A stretch of 39,433 bases of DNA from Candidatus Omnitrophota bacterium. GTDB taxonomy: Bacteria > Omnitrophota > Gorgyraeia > Gygaellales > Profunditerraquicolaceae. Shown here piece by piece: positions 1 to 8,702 of this stretch. The notes under the pieces were generated by a model. The model searched no databases, was not told where the DNA came from, and saw only the letters and a list, made by a program, of their open reading frames with translations. Both the position numbers and the translations under genes were made by a program. Each line of letters begins with the position of its first letter. Positions within the stretch are counted from its first letter, which is position 1. The stretch covers positions 1-39,433 of the forward strand of contig JAUYBI010000056.1 in the NCBI GenBank assembly GCA_030693145.1. Direction: 5' to 3'.

Positions 1-3
1 AAG

Positions 4-999
4 TTGTTACTAAGGTTTATATTTACCTTCAAATATGCCACTAGAAAGCAGCTGGATATGTTTATTCAAACGATAATGAATATGACATATACTCGTAGGC
101 TTATCGCTTATTCTCTAATTGGCTGGTATGTCGGCTTAAGCTACGGAAGAAAGGGTGTCATTTTGGGGCCCTATCCGGATATTCCTGTGGTAATGAAGAC
201 TAAGCTTTTAGGCTCTTCGCTTGAGGATATCTCTGGCAGCAATGCGTTGGTTATGGTTGTGCCGCCAGGAGAGGTGGCTAAATCTGATCAAGATTCAACT
301 TATTTTAAGATAACCGGATATTTTGAGGTTCCCGGAACTTGGGATTTCGATTTTATGCCTTCCGTTGCCGACACTAGTTTTAAGAAGGTCTTTATTCTAA
401 CCGGAAGCTATTCCCGCGCCATAGCCCATGAGTTCAAGAATCCTAGACGAAGTTTAGGAAACCTGTCAGTAAGTCAGCTTAATGATTTTCTTAAAGCAGC
501 CGGAAGAATCAATGATATGGAAAAGCTAAAGCCTTATCTTTTTCTTGCAAGGCTGGAAGAAGAATATCCTTGGCTGTATTCTGATACGGTACTTTTATCA
601 AAGGCAATGGGAAACATCCTTAACAATAGTATGATCCCCTATGACATCTTGGGTTTAACAGGCTTATTGGTTTTATTTATCGCTTTAAGCATAAGGAGTA
701 TTTGGCTATGGATGTATTACTTGTTTTGGGTATTTGCTTATTGGCTGGGGAGGATTGGCTATCACGACCCGAATCTCATCATGAGTAGTAGTGGCTGGCA
801 GGTAATTCTCTGGAGCCTTTGGCACGGCTTTATCCAGAAAGAAGGCAGGCTATTTTTGGTGATTGCTATTGGTGGTTCGGTAGTCTTCTTTGGGGCAGCC
901 GGACTTGTACATATAATCAGATATATTTTTAATAAAAATGAAAATAGGAGATTTTTAAATCTTAGAGGAAACTTAAAACATGCAAATGCAGAATCTTAG
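4..999 (+). CDS. Hypothetical multi-pass membrane protein; the true start may be internal and the 5' end may lie outside the window
   Basis: Long ORF with hydrophobic segments near the N-terminus and C-terminus; no family recognised. Confidence 0.6.
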   Translation: MLLRFIFTFKYATRKQLDMFIQTIMNMTYTRRLIAYSLIGWYVGLSYGRKGVILGPYPDIPVVMKTKLLGSSLEDISGSNALVMVVPPGEVAKSDQDSTYFKITGYFEVPGTWDFDFMPSVADTSFKKVFILTGSYSRAIAHEFKNPRRSLGNLSVSQLNDFLKAAGRINDMEKLKPYLFLARLEEEYPWLYSDTVLLSKAMGNILNNSMIPYDILGLTGLLVLFIALSIRSIWLWMYYLFWVFAYWLGRIGYHDPNLIMSSSGWQVILWSLWHGFIQKEGRLFLVIAIGGSVVFFGAAGLVHIIRYIFNKNENRRFLNLRGNLKHANAES

Positions 1000-1174
1000 C
1001 TTAACAGAAATAGGATTAATAATTATTGTCATCTTTGGTTTGTATCTACTGCCCGCATTAATTTCCTTTCTACGGCGGAATAAAAACTGGATGGCAGTAT
1101 TTTTACTTAATCTTTTCTTAGGATGGACTGGTATTGGTTGGGTAGTTGCTTTGGTTTGGTCTGTAATACGGTAA
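980..1174 (+). CDS. Superinfection immunity-like small membrane protein (Imm_superinfect type)
   Basis: 64 aa with LYLLPALISFLRRNKNWMAVFLLNLFLGWTGIGWVVALVWS, the typical two-TM 'NLFLGWT.IGWVVALVW' pattern. Confidence 0.8.
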   Translation: MQMQNLSLTEIGLIIIVIFGLYLLPALISFLRRNKNWMAVFLLNLFLGWTGIGWVVALVWSVIR

Positions 1175-1246
1175 TCCTTCCTTTTCTCATCTTCTTTAGG
1201 CTTTAGCCTCCCTTAGTGGTTTTGAGTGATTTTTTTGTGTCTGACA

Positions 1247-1297
1247 TGCGGTTGCCTTCGCAAGGTTTGTTGGAAGGATTGCGCGAAGGCTACCGCA
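1247..1297. repeat. Imperfect inverted repeat (TGCGGTTGCCTTCGC ... GCGAAGGCTACCGCA)
   Basis: 15-nt arms with one mismatch, 21-nt spacer. Confidence 0.6.
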
Positions 1298-1337
1298 GGC
1301 AAATACCTTTAAGTGCTTGACAAACCACATAATTGAT

Positions 1338-1365
1338 TTGACATCGTTTCATTACCTAGTATAAT
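1338..1365 (+). promoter_or_regulatory. Consensus sigma70-type promoter (TTGACA-N16-TATAAT) upstream of a 3-gene cassette
   Basis: TTGACA at 1338-1343, TATAAT at 1360-1365; first ORF of the cassette starts at 1455. Confidence 0.7.
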
Positions 1366-1454
1366 TAATAAAAGAGAGGAACAAAGTCGGTACCATCTTT
1401 ACTATAATTATCTTATTTTAGTAATTTCCAATCTATAAAATAGTATAAATTAAT

Positions 1455-1658
1455 ATGCCTGCCCAAGAAAATAGAGAAAAATTTCTGAGAGCTTATGCAA
1501 ATCTTCCGTTGAATACGCGTAAAGAAATTATCCTTGTTTTAGAAGAAAAGGGAATAAAGCAACCTATTACCTGGGAAGTTGCTTTTTTTGAGGTAAAAAA
1601 TAACACAACAAACAGTGAGAAAATTTTAAAAAAATTGGAAGAACTAGGGATAATTTAA
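1455..1658 (+). CDS. Hypothetical small protein, first gene of the caspase-like cassette
   Basis: 67 aa; stop TAA immediately followed by ATG of the next gene (TAAATG). Confidence 0.65.
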   Translation: MPAQENREKFLRAYANLPLNTRKEIILVLEEKGIKQPITWEVAFFEVKNNTTNSEKILKKLEELGII

Positions 1659-1913
1659 ATGGCAGAAGAAATAAAGCAAAAAAAAGAAGGAATTCCTGAA
1701 GATTTAAAAGATCTTGTTATTGCACGCCTCGATATTCTTTCCCCGCATAAAAGAATCCATATCGGTTCTGTAGGAGAATTCACTAAGGATGAGCTTATCG
1801 AACGAGTAAAAATTGGAGACGAAATTGGTCAGAAGATTGCTAAGATAGAGATCTCCTTCTTAAGAGCTTTAACAAAAGGTACTTTACTAGAAGAGCTTAA
1901 TTTAGAAAATTAA
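1659..1913 (+). CDS. Hypothetical small protein, second gene of the caspase-like cassette
   Basis: 84 aa, directly abuts the upstream ORF and lies 5 nt from the downstream ORF. Confidence 0.65.
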   Translation: MAEEIKQKKEGIPEDLKDLVIARLDILSPHKRIHIGSVGEFTKDELIERVKIGDEIGQKIAKIEISFLRALTKGTLLEELNLEN

Positions 1914-1918
1914 ATTGC

Positions 1919-2566
1919 ATGGGAAGAAAGCTGCTCATTACCAGGCCAGAACACGATGCTGGAACTAATTATCTTTCCAAGTGGAGTAAAAAAATAATAG
2001 ATTTAGCTGTGGACAGGGGCATAAAAGTTATAGACCTCCACCGTGAAAAGGCAAGTAGGAATAGAGTTATCGGAACTTTAGAAAAAACTGGTACAAAATT
2101 AGTCATCTTAAATGGGCATGGTAGTGATAATTCTGTTCACGGTCATAATAATGAAGTTATTTTAAAGGAAGACGATTCTAAGGCTGTAAAAGATAAAATT
2201 ATTTACGCACGTTCTTGTAGATCGGCAAAAAGTTTAGGAAAAAATTCTATAGCACAAGGCGCACTTGCTTATTTAGGATATGAAGAGGATTTTATAATGT
2301 TATCCGATGAAACAAGCGCAGGGAAGCCACTTGAAGATAAAACAGCAGAATTATTTTTAGAACCCTCAAATTATATCCCAGTTTCTTTAGTGAAAGGGCA
2401 TACTGCCGGAGATGCAAATAATAGATCTAAAACATTATTTAAAAAGAACATTGAGAGGTTAGTAATTGAGGGGCCATCATCGGATAATTATACTGCTATC
2501 AGATATTTGCTATGGGATATGGATAATCAAGTTTGTCTGGGTAACGAAAACGCAATTTTTACGTAA
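1919..2566 (+). CDS. Caspase/C25/CHAT-like cysteine peptidase-fold protein (putative)
   Basis: LVILNGHGSDNSVHGH... (His-Gly strand end) followed by KIIYARSCRSAKSLG (Cys after a hydrophobic strand), the usual His/Cys dyad spacing of clan CD peptidases. Confidence 0.55.
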   Translation: MGRKLLITRPEHDAGTNYLSKWSKKIIDLAVDRGIKVIDLHREKASRNRVIGTLEKTGTKLVILNGHGSDNSVHGHNNEVILKEDDSKAVKDKIIYARSCRSAKSLGKNSIAQGALAYLGYEEDFIMLSDETSAGKPLEDKTAELFLEPSNYIPVSLVKGHTAGDANNRSKTLFKKNIERLVIEGPSSDNYTAIRYLLWDMDNQVCLGNENAIFT

Positions 2567-2753
2567 TTTTTAAGATTGAATTCTAATTGTCTGTTTAAAA
2601 TTAAACAACCTTACCCAATAATACTTAATCACCAAGGCGTAATAATGGATTACAGGATAGGTAAGTTTAAGGCAATTTCTGCAAAGGAGTTGTCTTTTTT
2701 TATTATATGGAAGCGGAGGACCAATGAAAATAATTACACTTATTTAACGAATA

Positions 2754-3008
2754 TTAGTCTCCGTAAACAGTAGTCGTGTACTTGCCGTAGATGTCGAGAG
2801 TATTCTTGGCATCATAATCCACATATTTGATCGTTTTAATACCACCATTGGCAGCAGCAGTTTTAATGTTACAGTCACCTGTGGCAACCATACCTAAAAT
2901 TGAGGTAGACTTGGCTGTACCAACCTTGCTGTAAGTCATTCCACCATCCCCTGCTGCACTGGGGATTTTTTGGTTGTTTCTTGGGATATCTCTGATATAA
3001 TATGGCAT
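2754..3008 (-). pseudogene. TRL-like family protein, 5'-truncated
   Basis: SKVGTAKSTSILGMVATGDCNIKTAAANGGIKTIKYVDYDAKNTLDIYGKYTTTVYGD matches the TRL domain; the lipoprotein/signal-peptide N-terminus expected for the family is missing. Confidence 0.6.
2974..3001 (+). promoter_or_regulatory. Putative extended -10 promoter (TTGTTT-N16-TATAAT with TGn) for the HTH-DUF1016 cassette
   Basis: TGATATAAT at 2993-3001; TTGTTT at 2974-2979. Confidence 0.5.
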
Positions 3009-3030
3009 AAAATGTAACAGAGGAGCCCTA

Positions 3031-3267
3031 ATGAAAGAATTGTCTGAAGCTTATACCGCAGAAGATGTCGCTCAATATCTTAAACTTCATCCTTACACTG
3101 TACGCCGTCTAGCCCGTGAGAAAAAAATACCGGCGTTTCGCGTCGGTGGCCAATGGCGCTTCAGAAAAGATGAGATCGATCAATGGTCGCGGTCATATCC
3201 ATTTTCCGATAAGCCAGAAGGCTATGGTTTGGCCTCCAATAGCCAAAGCCATAAGAAAGGGAAGTAA
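3031..3267 (+). CDS. Excisionase-family (HTH_17) DNA-binding protein
   Basis: YTAEDVAQYLKLHPYTVRRLAREKKIPAFRVGGQWRFRKDEIDQW. Confidence 0.85.
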   Translation: MKELSEAYTAEDVAQYLKLHPYTVRRLAREKKIPAFRVGGQWRFRKDEIDQWSRSYPFSDKPEGYGLASNSQSHKKGK

Positions 3268-3269
3268 CG

Positions 3270-4325
3270 ATGAAAGATAAAAAAATAAAGAATGGCGGGT
3301 TAATCAAGGCAGATCGGCAGTCACAAGGAATCTATCTCCGCATAAGAAAAATTATTGAAAACGCCCGGGGGAATGTTGCGCGAGCCATCAATGCGGAAAT
3401 GGTTGTGGCGTATTGGCAAATCGGTAAAGAAATTGTTGATGAGGAACAAAGGGGTAAATCGCGCGCGGAATACGGCAAGAAGATTCTTGAAAATCTATCC
3501 AAGCGTTTATTGGATGAGTTTGGTAAAGGTTTTGACGACAGTAATCTGTGGAATATGCGCAAATTTTATCTAACGTATCCGATTCTCGACGCAGTGCGTC
3601 GAGAATTAAGCTGGACGCATTACCGAATCTTGATGCGGGTCGAAAAACCGGAAGCCCGCTCTTTCTATGAGATTGAGTGTATTAATAACAATTGGTCAGC
3701 GCGCGAACTTGAGCGGCAAAAAGGCTCGCTTCTTTTTGAGCGACTGGCTTTGAGCAAAGACAAAAAAGGCCTTTTGAGGTTAGCTCGGAAAGGCCAAGAG
3801 ATTGTCTCATATGAAGACATGATTAAAGATCCGTATGTTCTTGAATTCACCGGATTATCTCCCCAATCAAAGCTCTATGAAAGCAAATTAGAACAGGCTC
3901 TTATAGATAATCTCTCTAAGTTTCTGCTTGAGCTGGGTAAAGGTTTTACCTTTGTTGCCCGGCAAAAGAGAATTTCATTGGATGGAGACCACTTCTATAT
4001 TGATCTTGTATTCTACAATACAATGCTGAAATGCTATGTGATCATCGATTTAAAGATTGGCAGACTTGTTCATCAGGACATCGGACAGATGCAGATGTAT
4101 GTGAACTATTATGACCGCGAAGTCAGGCAATTGGATGATAATCCGACTGTTGGACTTATCTTATGCGAAGACAAAAAGGAAGCGGTGGTTCGGTATACGT
4201 TGTCTAAGAATAACAGGCAGATATTTGCATCGCGCTATAAATTGTATTTGCCAACCGAAGATGAACTAAGACGGGAGTTGAGGCGCGAGCATCTGCTTCT
4301 TGACATGGTTAAACGTAATAAATAA
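3270..4325 (+). CDS. DUF1016 / YhcG-type PDDEXK nuclease domain protein (copy 1)
   Basis: VVAYWQIGKEIVDEEQRG...YGKKILENLSKRL...NLWNMRKFYL...ELSWTHYRILM...LELGKGFTFVARQKRISLDGDHFYIDLVFYN...LKCYVIIDLKIG. Confidence 0.92.
   Translation: MKDKKIKNGGLIKADRQSQGIYLRIRKIIENARGNVARAINAEMVVAYWQIGKEIVDEEQRGKSRAEYGKKILENLSKRLLDEFGKGFDDSNLWNMRKFYLTYPILDAVRRELSWTHYRILMRVEKPEARSFYEIECINNNWSARELERQKGSLLFERLALSKDKKGLLRLARKGQEIVSYEDMIKDPYVLEFTGLSPQSKLYESKLEQALIDNLSKFLLELGKGFTFVARQKRISLDGDHFYIDLVFYNTMLKCYVIIDLKIGRLVHQDIGQMQMYVNYYDREVRQLDDNPTVGLILCEDKKEAVVRYTLSKNNRQIFASRYKLYLPTEDELRRELRREHLLLDMVKRNK
3582..3606. repeat. 25-nt perfect palindrome inside DUF1016 copy 1 (ATTCTCGACGCA-G-TGCGTCGAGAAT)
   Basis: 12-bp perfect arms around a single centre base, at the inter-domain linker. 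Confidence 0.9.
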
Positions 4326-4399
4326 GACGACGCGTTGAATGGAGTCGAAAAGCGGGTCGCTGAAAAGGTCACTGAAGATCAACGGTTGAGCTTCCCTTT

Positions 4400-4693
4400 T
4401 TGAGGGGATTAAATGAGGGATTAAAATCACTGCTGGAGGTTATAAAAGTAACCTCTGGAGTTAAAGCGAAAGATTTAAGTCCGCGTTTGAATGGAAGACC
4501 CATAAAAACAATAGAACGGCAGATAAAGGCTATAAAACTTATTAAAGAAAAAGGGGTAATTAGTCTTTCTGATATTCAAGTTTTCTATGTAACAACTACA
4601 CGGAAAACTTTGTATCGTGATTTACAAAACCTTGTTGACAAGGGGCTCGTTAAGGCTCAAGGTGATCGAAAAGGACGAAAATACGCCCTCTAA
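4400..4693 (+). pseudogene. wHTH-containing C-terminal fragment (possibly of a RecG/AlbA_2-like or Fic-type protein)
   Basis: GLNEGLKSLLEVIKVTSGVKAKDLSPRLNGRPIKTIERQIKAIK...TTTRKTLYRDLQNLVDKGLVKAQG; looks like the tail of a larger protein. Confidence 0.4.
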
Positions 4694-4736
4694 GATATGG
4701 GACATTTATGGGACATATGGGACAGGCTATAAAATA

Positions 4737-5042
4737 ATTAACGAAATTAGCAATTGTCATTTTTGGTTAGATAAACAAATACAGGCTCTCAAGCCAAAAC
4801 TTATCGTAAGTCTTGGGAATGTTGCTTTGAAATCTTTAAAACTTTATTTTAAAGATTCAGTTTCGCTTAAGAAGTTTTCCTTAAAGGAAAATGTTGGCGA
4901 CACAATCAAAGATACCACGCCTTGGATTTATCCTCTTTATCATACGTCAAAAAGAGCCCAGATGACTAGGAGTGTTGAGGAACAAAAGCGGGATTGGCTT
5001 AAGATTAAAGACATCTTATTGGAGTTAGCTATCCCGAAATAA
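4737..5042 (+). pseudogene. Uracil-DNA glycosylase superfamily C-terminal fragment
   Basis: NCHFWLDKQIQALKPKLIVSLGNVALKSL...WIYPLYHTSKRAQMTRSVEEQKRDWLKIKDIL; N-terminal half absent. Confidence 0.55.
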
Positions 5043-5127
5043 TTAGACACTTTCCGTTCCAATAATATGAGAAAGAATAGGATCGTTTCTATTTTTCAGA
5101 AACACATTGCTTAAAAATCTCCCCGTT

Positions 5128-5148
5128 CCCCTCTTTTTCAAAGAGGGG
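5128..5148. repeat. Short perfect hairpin CCCCTCTTT-TTC-AAAGAGGGG
   Basis: 9-bp perfect arms, 3-nt loop; no clear U-tract after it. Confidence 0.6.
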
Positions 5149-5183
5149 TGATTGTTTGAAAATGTTTCCTGTTGTGTGTTAGT

Positions 5184-5260
5184 GATAAATTTTTGGTTAG
5201 ATTTTAGGCTTTCTTGCGTCTGTTATAGCAGGATGAAAATAATAATAACGTAGGAGGAGA
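5184..5260 (+). repeat. Leader repeat copy A upstream of the Bro-N gene
   Basis: GATAAATTTTTGGTTAGATTTTAGGCTTTCTTGCGTCTGTTATAGCAGGATGAAAATAATAATAACGTAGGAGGAGAG; matches copies at ~11450 and 16956. Confidence 0.75.
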
Positions 5261-5264
5261 GTAT

Positions 5265-6092
5265 ATGGATACAAAAATAGCGGTATTTAAAGGACAAGGG
5301 ATACGAAAAATCATTTATAATAATGAATGGTGGTTTTCGGCCGTGGACGTTATAGCGGTTTTAACAGATAGTAACAATCCACGCGTTTATTGGAACGCTA
5401 TGAAAGCTCGTGTAAAAAGTGACGATGGATTTCAGTTATCTACAATTTGTAGACAACTGAAATTGGAGGCTTCTGACGGTAAGAAATATGAGACTGACTG
5501 CGCTAATACAGAGGGAATGTTTAGGATAGTTCAATCTATTCCATCTCCAAAAGCTGAGCCACTAAAGCGTTGGCTGGCAAAAGTAGGTTATGAGCGCGTG
5601 CAGGAAATTGAAAATCCGGAGTTGGCAACCAAACGAACAAGGATGCTCTATAAGCTCAAAGGGTATTCTGACAATTGGATTGAAAAACGGATACGCGGAA
5701 TTGCTATTCGCGAGGAGCTGACTGATGAGTGGAAGAAGCACGGCGTTGAAAAAAACAAAGAATATGAAATTCTGACCGCGGAGATATCCAAAGCCGCCTT
5801 TGGCCTGACGCCGAGCCAATACAAAAAACTTAAAGGTTTGAAGCGGCAGAATCTTAGGGATCATATGACTGATCTTGAGCTTATTTTTTCTATGCTTGGC
5901 GAAGCGTCCACAACTCAAATTACTAAAGTAGAACATCCCAGTGGTTTTGAGGAAAATAAGGATGTCTCTCGCCGTGGTGGCAATGTCGCGGGAGTGGCGC
6001 GAAAAAAACTGGAGCAAGAAACAAAGAAAAAGGTTGTAAGCCGGGATAATTATCTGGCAAAGCCTCAAAATAAACTGCTGAAAAATGAATAA
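5265..6092 (+). CDS. Bro-N / phage antirepressor-like domain protein
   Basis: KIAVFKGQGIRKIIYNNEWWFSAVDVIAVLTDSNNPRVYWNAMKAR...; strong SD (aggaggag). Confidence 0.8.
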   Translation: MDTKIAVFKGQGIRKIIYNNEWWFSAVDVIAVLTDSNNPRVYWNAMKARVKSDDGFQLSTICRQLKLEASDGKKYETDCANTEGMFRIVQSIPSPKAEPLKRWLAKVGYERVQEIENPELATKRTRMLYKLKGYSDNWIEKRIRGIAIREELTDEWKKHGVEKNKEYEILTAEISKAAFGLTPSQYKKLKGLKRQNLRDHMTDLELIFSMLGEASTTQITKVEHPSGFEENKDVSRRGGNVAGVARKKLEQETKKKVVSRDNYLAKPQNKLLKNE

Positions 6093-6114
6093 ATACGGTG
6101 CCGTGAATTCATAG

Positions 6115-6284
6115 GAGAAACTTTGGTCTAAGAGAGAGCAACAGATTAAGAAAGTAGTTATTAGTACGGCGAGGATGTATGGAGATATGCAGGGAATAAT
6201 TGGCGCATCTTTGCCAGAGATAAAGAGTTTTGAGTTAAAGTCTTTAACTGATGAAACAGAAGTGATAAAAGCAGAAGAAATTTA
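6115..6284 (+). pseudogene. DUF2130 C-terminal fragment (duplicate of 10299-10446)
   Basis: Frame gives EKLWSKREQQIKKVVISTARMYGDMQGIIGASLPEIKSFELKSLTDETEVIKAEEI*, nearly identical to the end of the ORF at 9906-10463. Confidence 0.8.
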
Positions 6285-6324
6285 AAAAATCGTTACATGG
6301 AAAAAAGAAATAGACTTCATATCT

Positions 6325-7857
6325 ATGGATAAAACAGTCCCAAGGTGTGTTATCTGTGGCAGGAAGCCGCGGGGAATCTGCCCGGCTTTGGAAAAGATAA
6401 TCTGTCCGGCCTGTTGTGGCTCAGGACGCGGGAGCAAGATACGCTGTATCCTGTCTTGTGGCTACTTTCCTTTTAGCATACCAGGATACGATTTATGGTT
6501 GAAGGTGGATGAAGGGTTGGTGCGCAAAAAGCTTGATTACCTTAAGTCTTACTATAACTACCGTGAATTTGAGGAAATGGTTGAACAGATGCGTTTTGCC
6601 AGCGGTATATCAGAAGAGGATGTTGGAACGGCAGAGGGCGCGGCGGTGTATCATCTGTTTTTTGTCAAGCGCGATGCCGACGGCCGCACTTTAGCCCAGA
6701 AGTGGCAGATGCAAGGGTGGGTTGGCCTTAATAATGACGAACGTATTATGATGGAGCACCGCTTTAGTTGCCGGGCTACAGTTATTGAAATAGAAAAAGT
6801 ATTGGATCATCAGAGCATGGAATGTATTGATTTATTAGAGCCGGAAAAAGGGAATTTCGTATTAATTGATCGCGCCACTGCCGCAAGGTCAGTGCGTTGG
6901 ACGCGGATGTTAACCTGGCTGGCGCACTACCCTTATTTTAGCCGCATCGCTAATAATGGTGTAGAGCTTTCGGATTCTGCGTTTGCCGAGTTTATGGATA
7001 GCTTACGCGATGCGTTTAGGAAAGAAAACCGCAAACACAAGGAACTAGTAATAAAAGACTACCTTTCAGAGAACTTCGGCGTATTTGGCAGCCTGATTTA
7101 TGACTTAAGCCGTGAGAGAAGTATTGCGGTATTGAAGAGGATGGATCTGCATCAATGCCGGGCAATATATAAAATTAAGGGGAATTATGGGGAGATTAAG
7201 GCAATCCTGGATAAAAATCCGGATTTTGAGCAGCGTGAAAGGCATCCGGACGAGCAGGATCTCCCGGGGGTGTATTATTACAGTTGGTTGCGCCGCGGCC
7301 AATCCAAAGCCTTAGAAAAAAATATGCCGGCGCATTTTCGGCATGGGCAGGAAAAGGATGAAGGCGTGGGCACCGTAGGAAATATCAGCCTTTTTCCGGA
7401 TAAACTCATTGTAGAGGCCTTTACTAAGCAAAAACATTCCTTTGCTAAAAGAATGGTTAGGAAGTTTTTCGGAGAGAATCTTTTATTACAGAATGAAGTG
7501 GTGGTGGATCTGGCCAAACAGCAGGCCGGGAAAATGGAGAATGATTATGAAGGTTATGCTCGGGAGATAATTTCAAATAAAGAGAAGAGTGGTACTAAAG
7601 ACATCCCGCCAGAAGTAGAGCGCGAGCTTATGCAAAAATTCTACAAGCGGCATTATACTATATTTCTTGAAGATAAAATCCCGGCCTTAGATGAGATGAC
7701 TCCCCGCGCCGCGGCAGCTGATCCGCAAATGCGGCCAAAGCTAATTGAGCTGATGAAGCAACATCTAAAGGGCATCGAGCAGCAGAATAAGGATAGAGGG
7801 TTAGATTTAAATATTGATTGGGTGTTGGATGAATTGTCCCTGCCGGAATTGAAGTAG
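6325..7857 (+). CDS. Hypothetical protein with N-terminal Cys-rich (zinc-binding-like) motif and C-terminal 'IPALDEMTPRAAA' motif
   Basis: CVICGRKPRGICPALEKIICPACCGSGRGSKIRCILSCGYFPF at the N-terminus; C-terminal segment as in SEC-C-associated proteins. Confidence 0.7.
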   Translation: MDKTVPRCVICGRKPRGICPALEKIICPACCGSGRGSKIRCILSCGYFPFSIPGYDLWLKVDEGLVRKKLDYLKSYYNYREFEEMVEQMRFASGISEEDVGTAEGAAVYHLFFVKRDADGRTLAQKWQMQGWVGLNNDERIMMEHRFSCRATVIEIEKVLDHQSMECIDLLEPEKGNFVLIDRATAARSVRWTRMLTWLAHYPYFSRIANNGVELSDSAFAEFMDSLRDAFRKENRKHKELVIKDYLSENFGVFGSLIYDLSRERSIAVLKRMDLHQCRAIYKIKGNYGEIKAILDKNPDFEQRERHPDEQDLPGVYYYSWLRRGQSKALEKNMPAHFRHGQEKDEGVGTVGNISLFPDKLIVEAFTKQKHSFAKRMVRKFFGENLLLQNEVVVDLAKQQAGKMENDYEGYAREIISNKEKSGTKDIPPEVERELMQKFYKRHYTIFLEDKIPALDEMTPRAAAADPQMRPKLIELMKQHLKGIEQQNKDRGLDLNIDWVLDELSLPELK

Positions 7858-8007
7858 TAAAAGAGCCGGGATGGTTTTGTTTTTATCCAGCATAACCCTT
7901 TTAGGCAATTTTTCCTGGCAGTGAGTATGTGGCTGACCGCATTGTTGGGAGGAATAAAAAATATATTGGCAAAAAATGGGACCGTTTCTGTTTTAATAGA
8001 AAAAACC

Positions 8008-8062
8008 AAGGGACGCGTCTATTTTTCTTGAGATGGGTATGAGAAAAATAGAAACGTCCCCT
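8008..8062. repeat. Hairpin element, GTTTC-arm type (intergenic)
   Basis: AAGGGACGCGTCTATTTTTCT ... AGAAAAATAGAAACGTCCCCT, 18/21 complementary; same 55-nt layout as 18244-18298. Confidence 0.8.
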
Positions 8063-8113
8063 AGTCACTCAGAATGAAGAGAGGGCGAGGATAGAATAAT
8101 GAGAGTGATTTAA

Positions 8114-8530
8114 ATGGCCGTATACATCTATTGCCTTAGAGAAAATTACAGTCATCAATCCGCAATAACCGGACGGGAGTTTGAGAATGAGTGGTTTAAA
8201 CTGGCTGCGGACGGCCTGATTTTGATCAAAGGAACAAATCACAAGGGGTATGCTTGGGATGGCTGCAGCCCCAAGTTTAAAATAAAAGACATCTATATCG
8301 GTGTTCCCGAGGCAGTGTTGAATTTTACCACTGGCCAAAGCAAAACTTATTATGCCTCTTTAGTCCACGATGTCTTCTATCAATTCAGCAAAAAAGTCAG
8401 GCCATTTATTCAGCGCAAAGAAGTTGACCGGGAATTCTACGCGATTCTAAAAAGAGATAATTTCAGGTTCGCTGCGCTTTATTACTTTTTCGTGCGGATA
8501 CTTGGCTGGATATGGTGGGATAGAAGATAA
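8114..8530 (+). CDS. DUF1353-like protein
   Basis: LILIKGTNHKGYAWDGCSPKFK...ASLVHDVFYQFS, typical DUF1353 'HD' pattern. Confidence 0.55.
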   Translation: MAVYIYCLRENYSHQSAITGREFENEWFKLAADGLILIKGTNHKGYAWDGCSPKFKIKDIYIGVPEAVLNFTTGQSKTYYASLVHDVFYQFSKKVRPFIQRKEVDREFYAILKRDNFRFAALYYFFVRILGWIWWDRR

Positions 8531-8532
8531 GT

Positions 8533-8625
8533 ATAGAGGAAGTTTTGCTGGCGCGGATAAAGAAAGAAAAGGCCAAGCTGGATGCCGGAGAGAAATCAAA
8601 GAGGAAAAATTATGAAGAAAAATAG
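8533..8625 (+). pseudogene. Possible HsdS (type I restriction specificity subunit) C-terminal tail remnant
   Basis: Frame IEEVLLARIKKEKAKLDAGEKSKRKNYEEK*, resembles HsdS C-termini. Confidence 0.35.
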
Positions 8626-8702
8626 AAAACTACCCGATAGGGAAAAAGAGCTTGCTGAAAAGGCAACTACCGAGGATTTCTCGGTGGGCAAGGAGTTGGC
8701 CA

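Noticed and set aside
2576-2773. 65-aa plus-strand ORF
   Set aside because: Weak coding character, no clear SD, no family; not listed as a gene
5562-6068. 168-aa minus-strand ORF
   Set aside because: Antisense to the Bro-N gene; shadow ORF without domain signature
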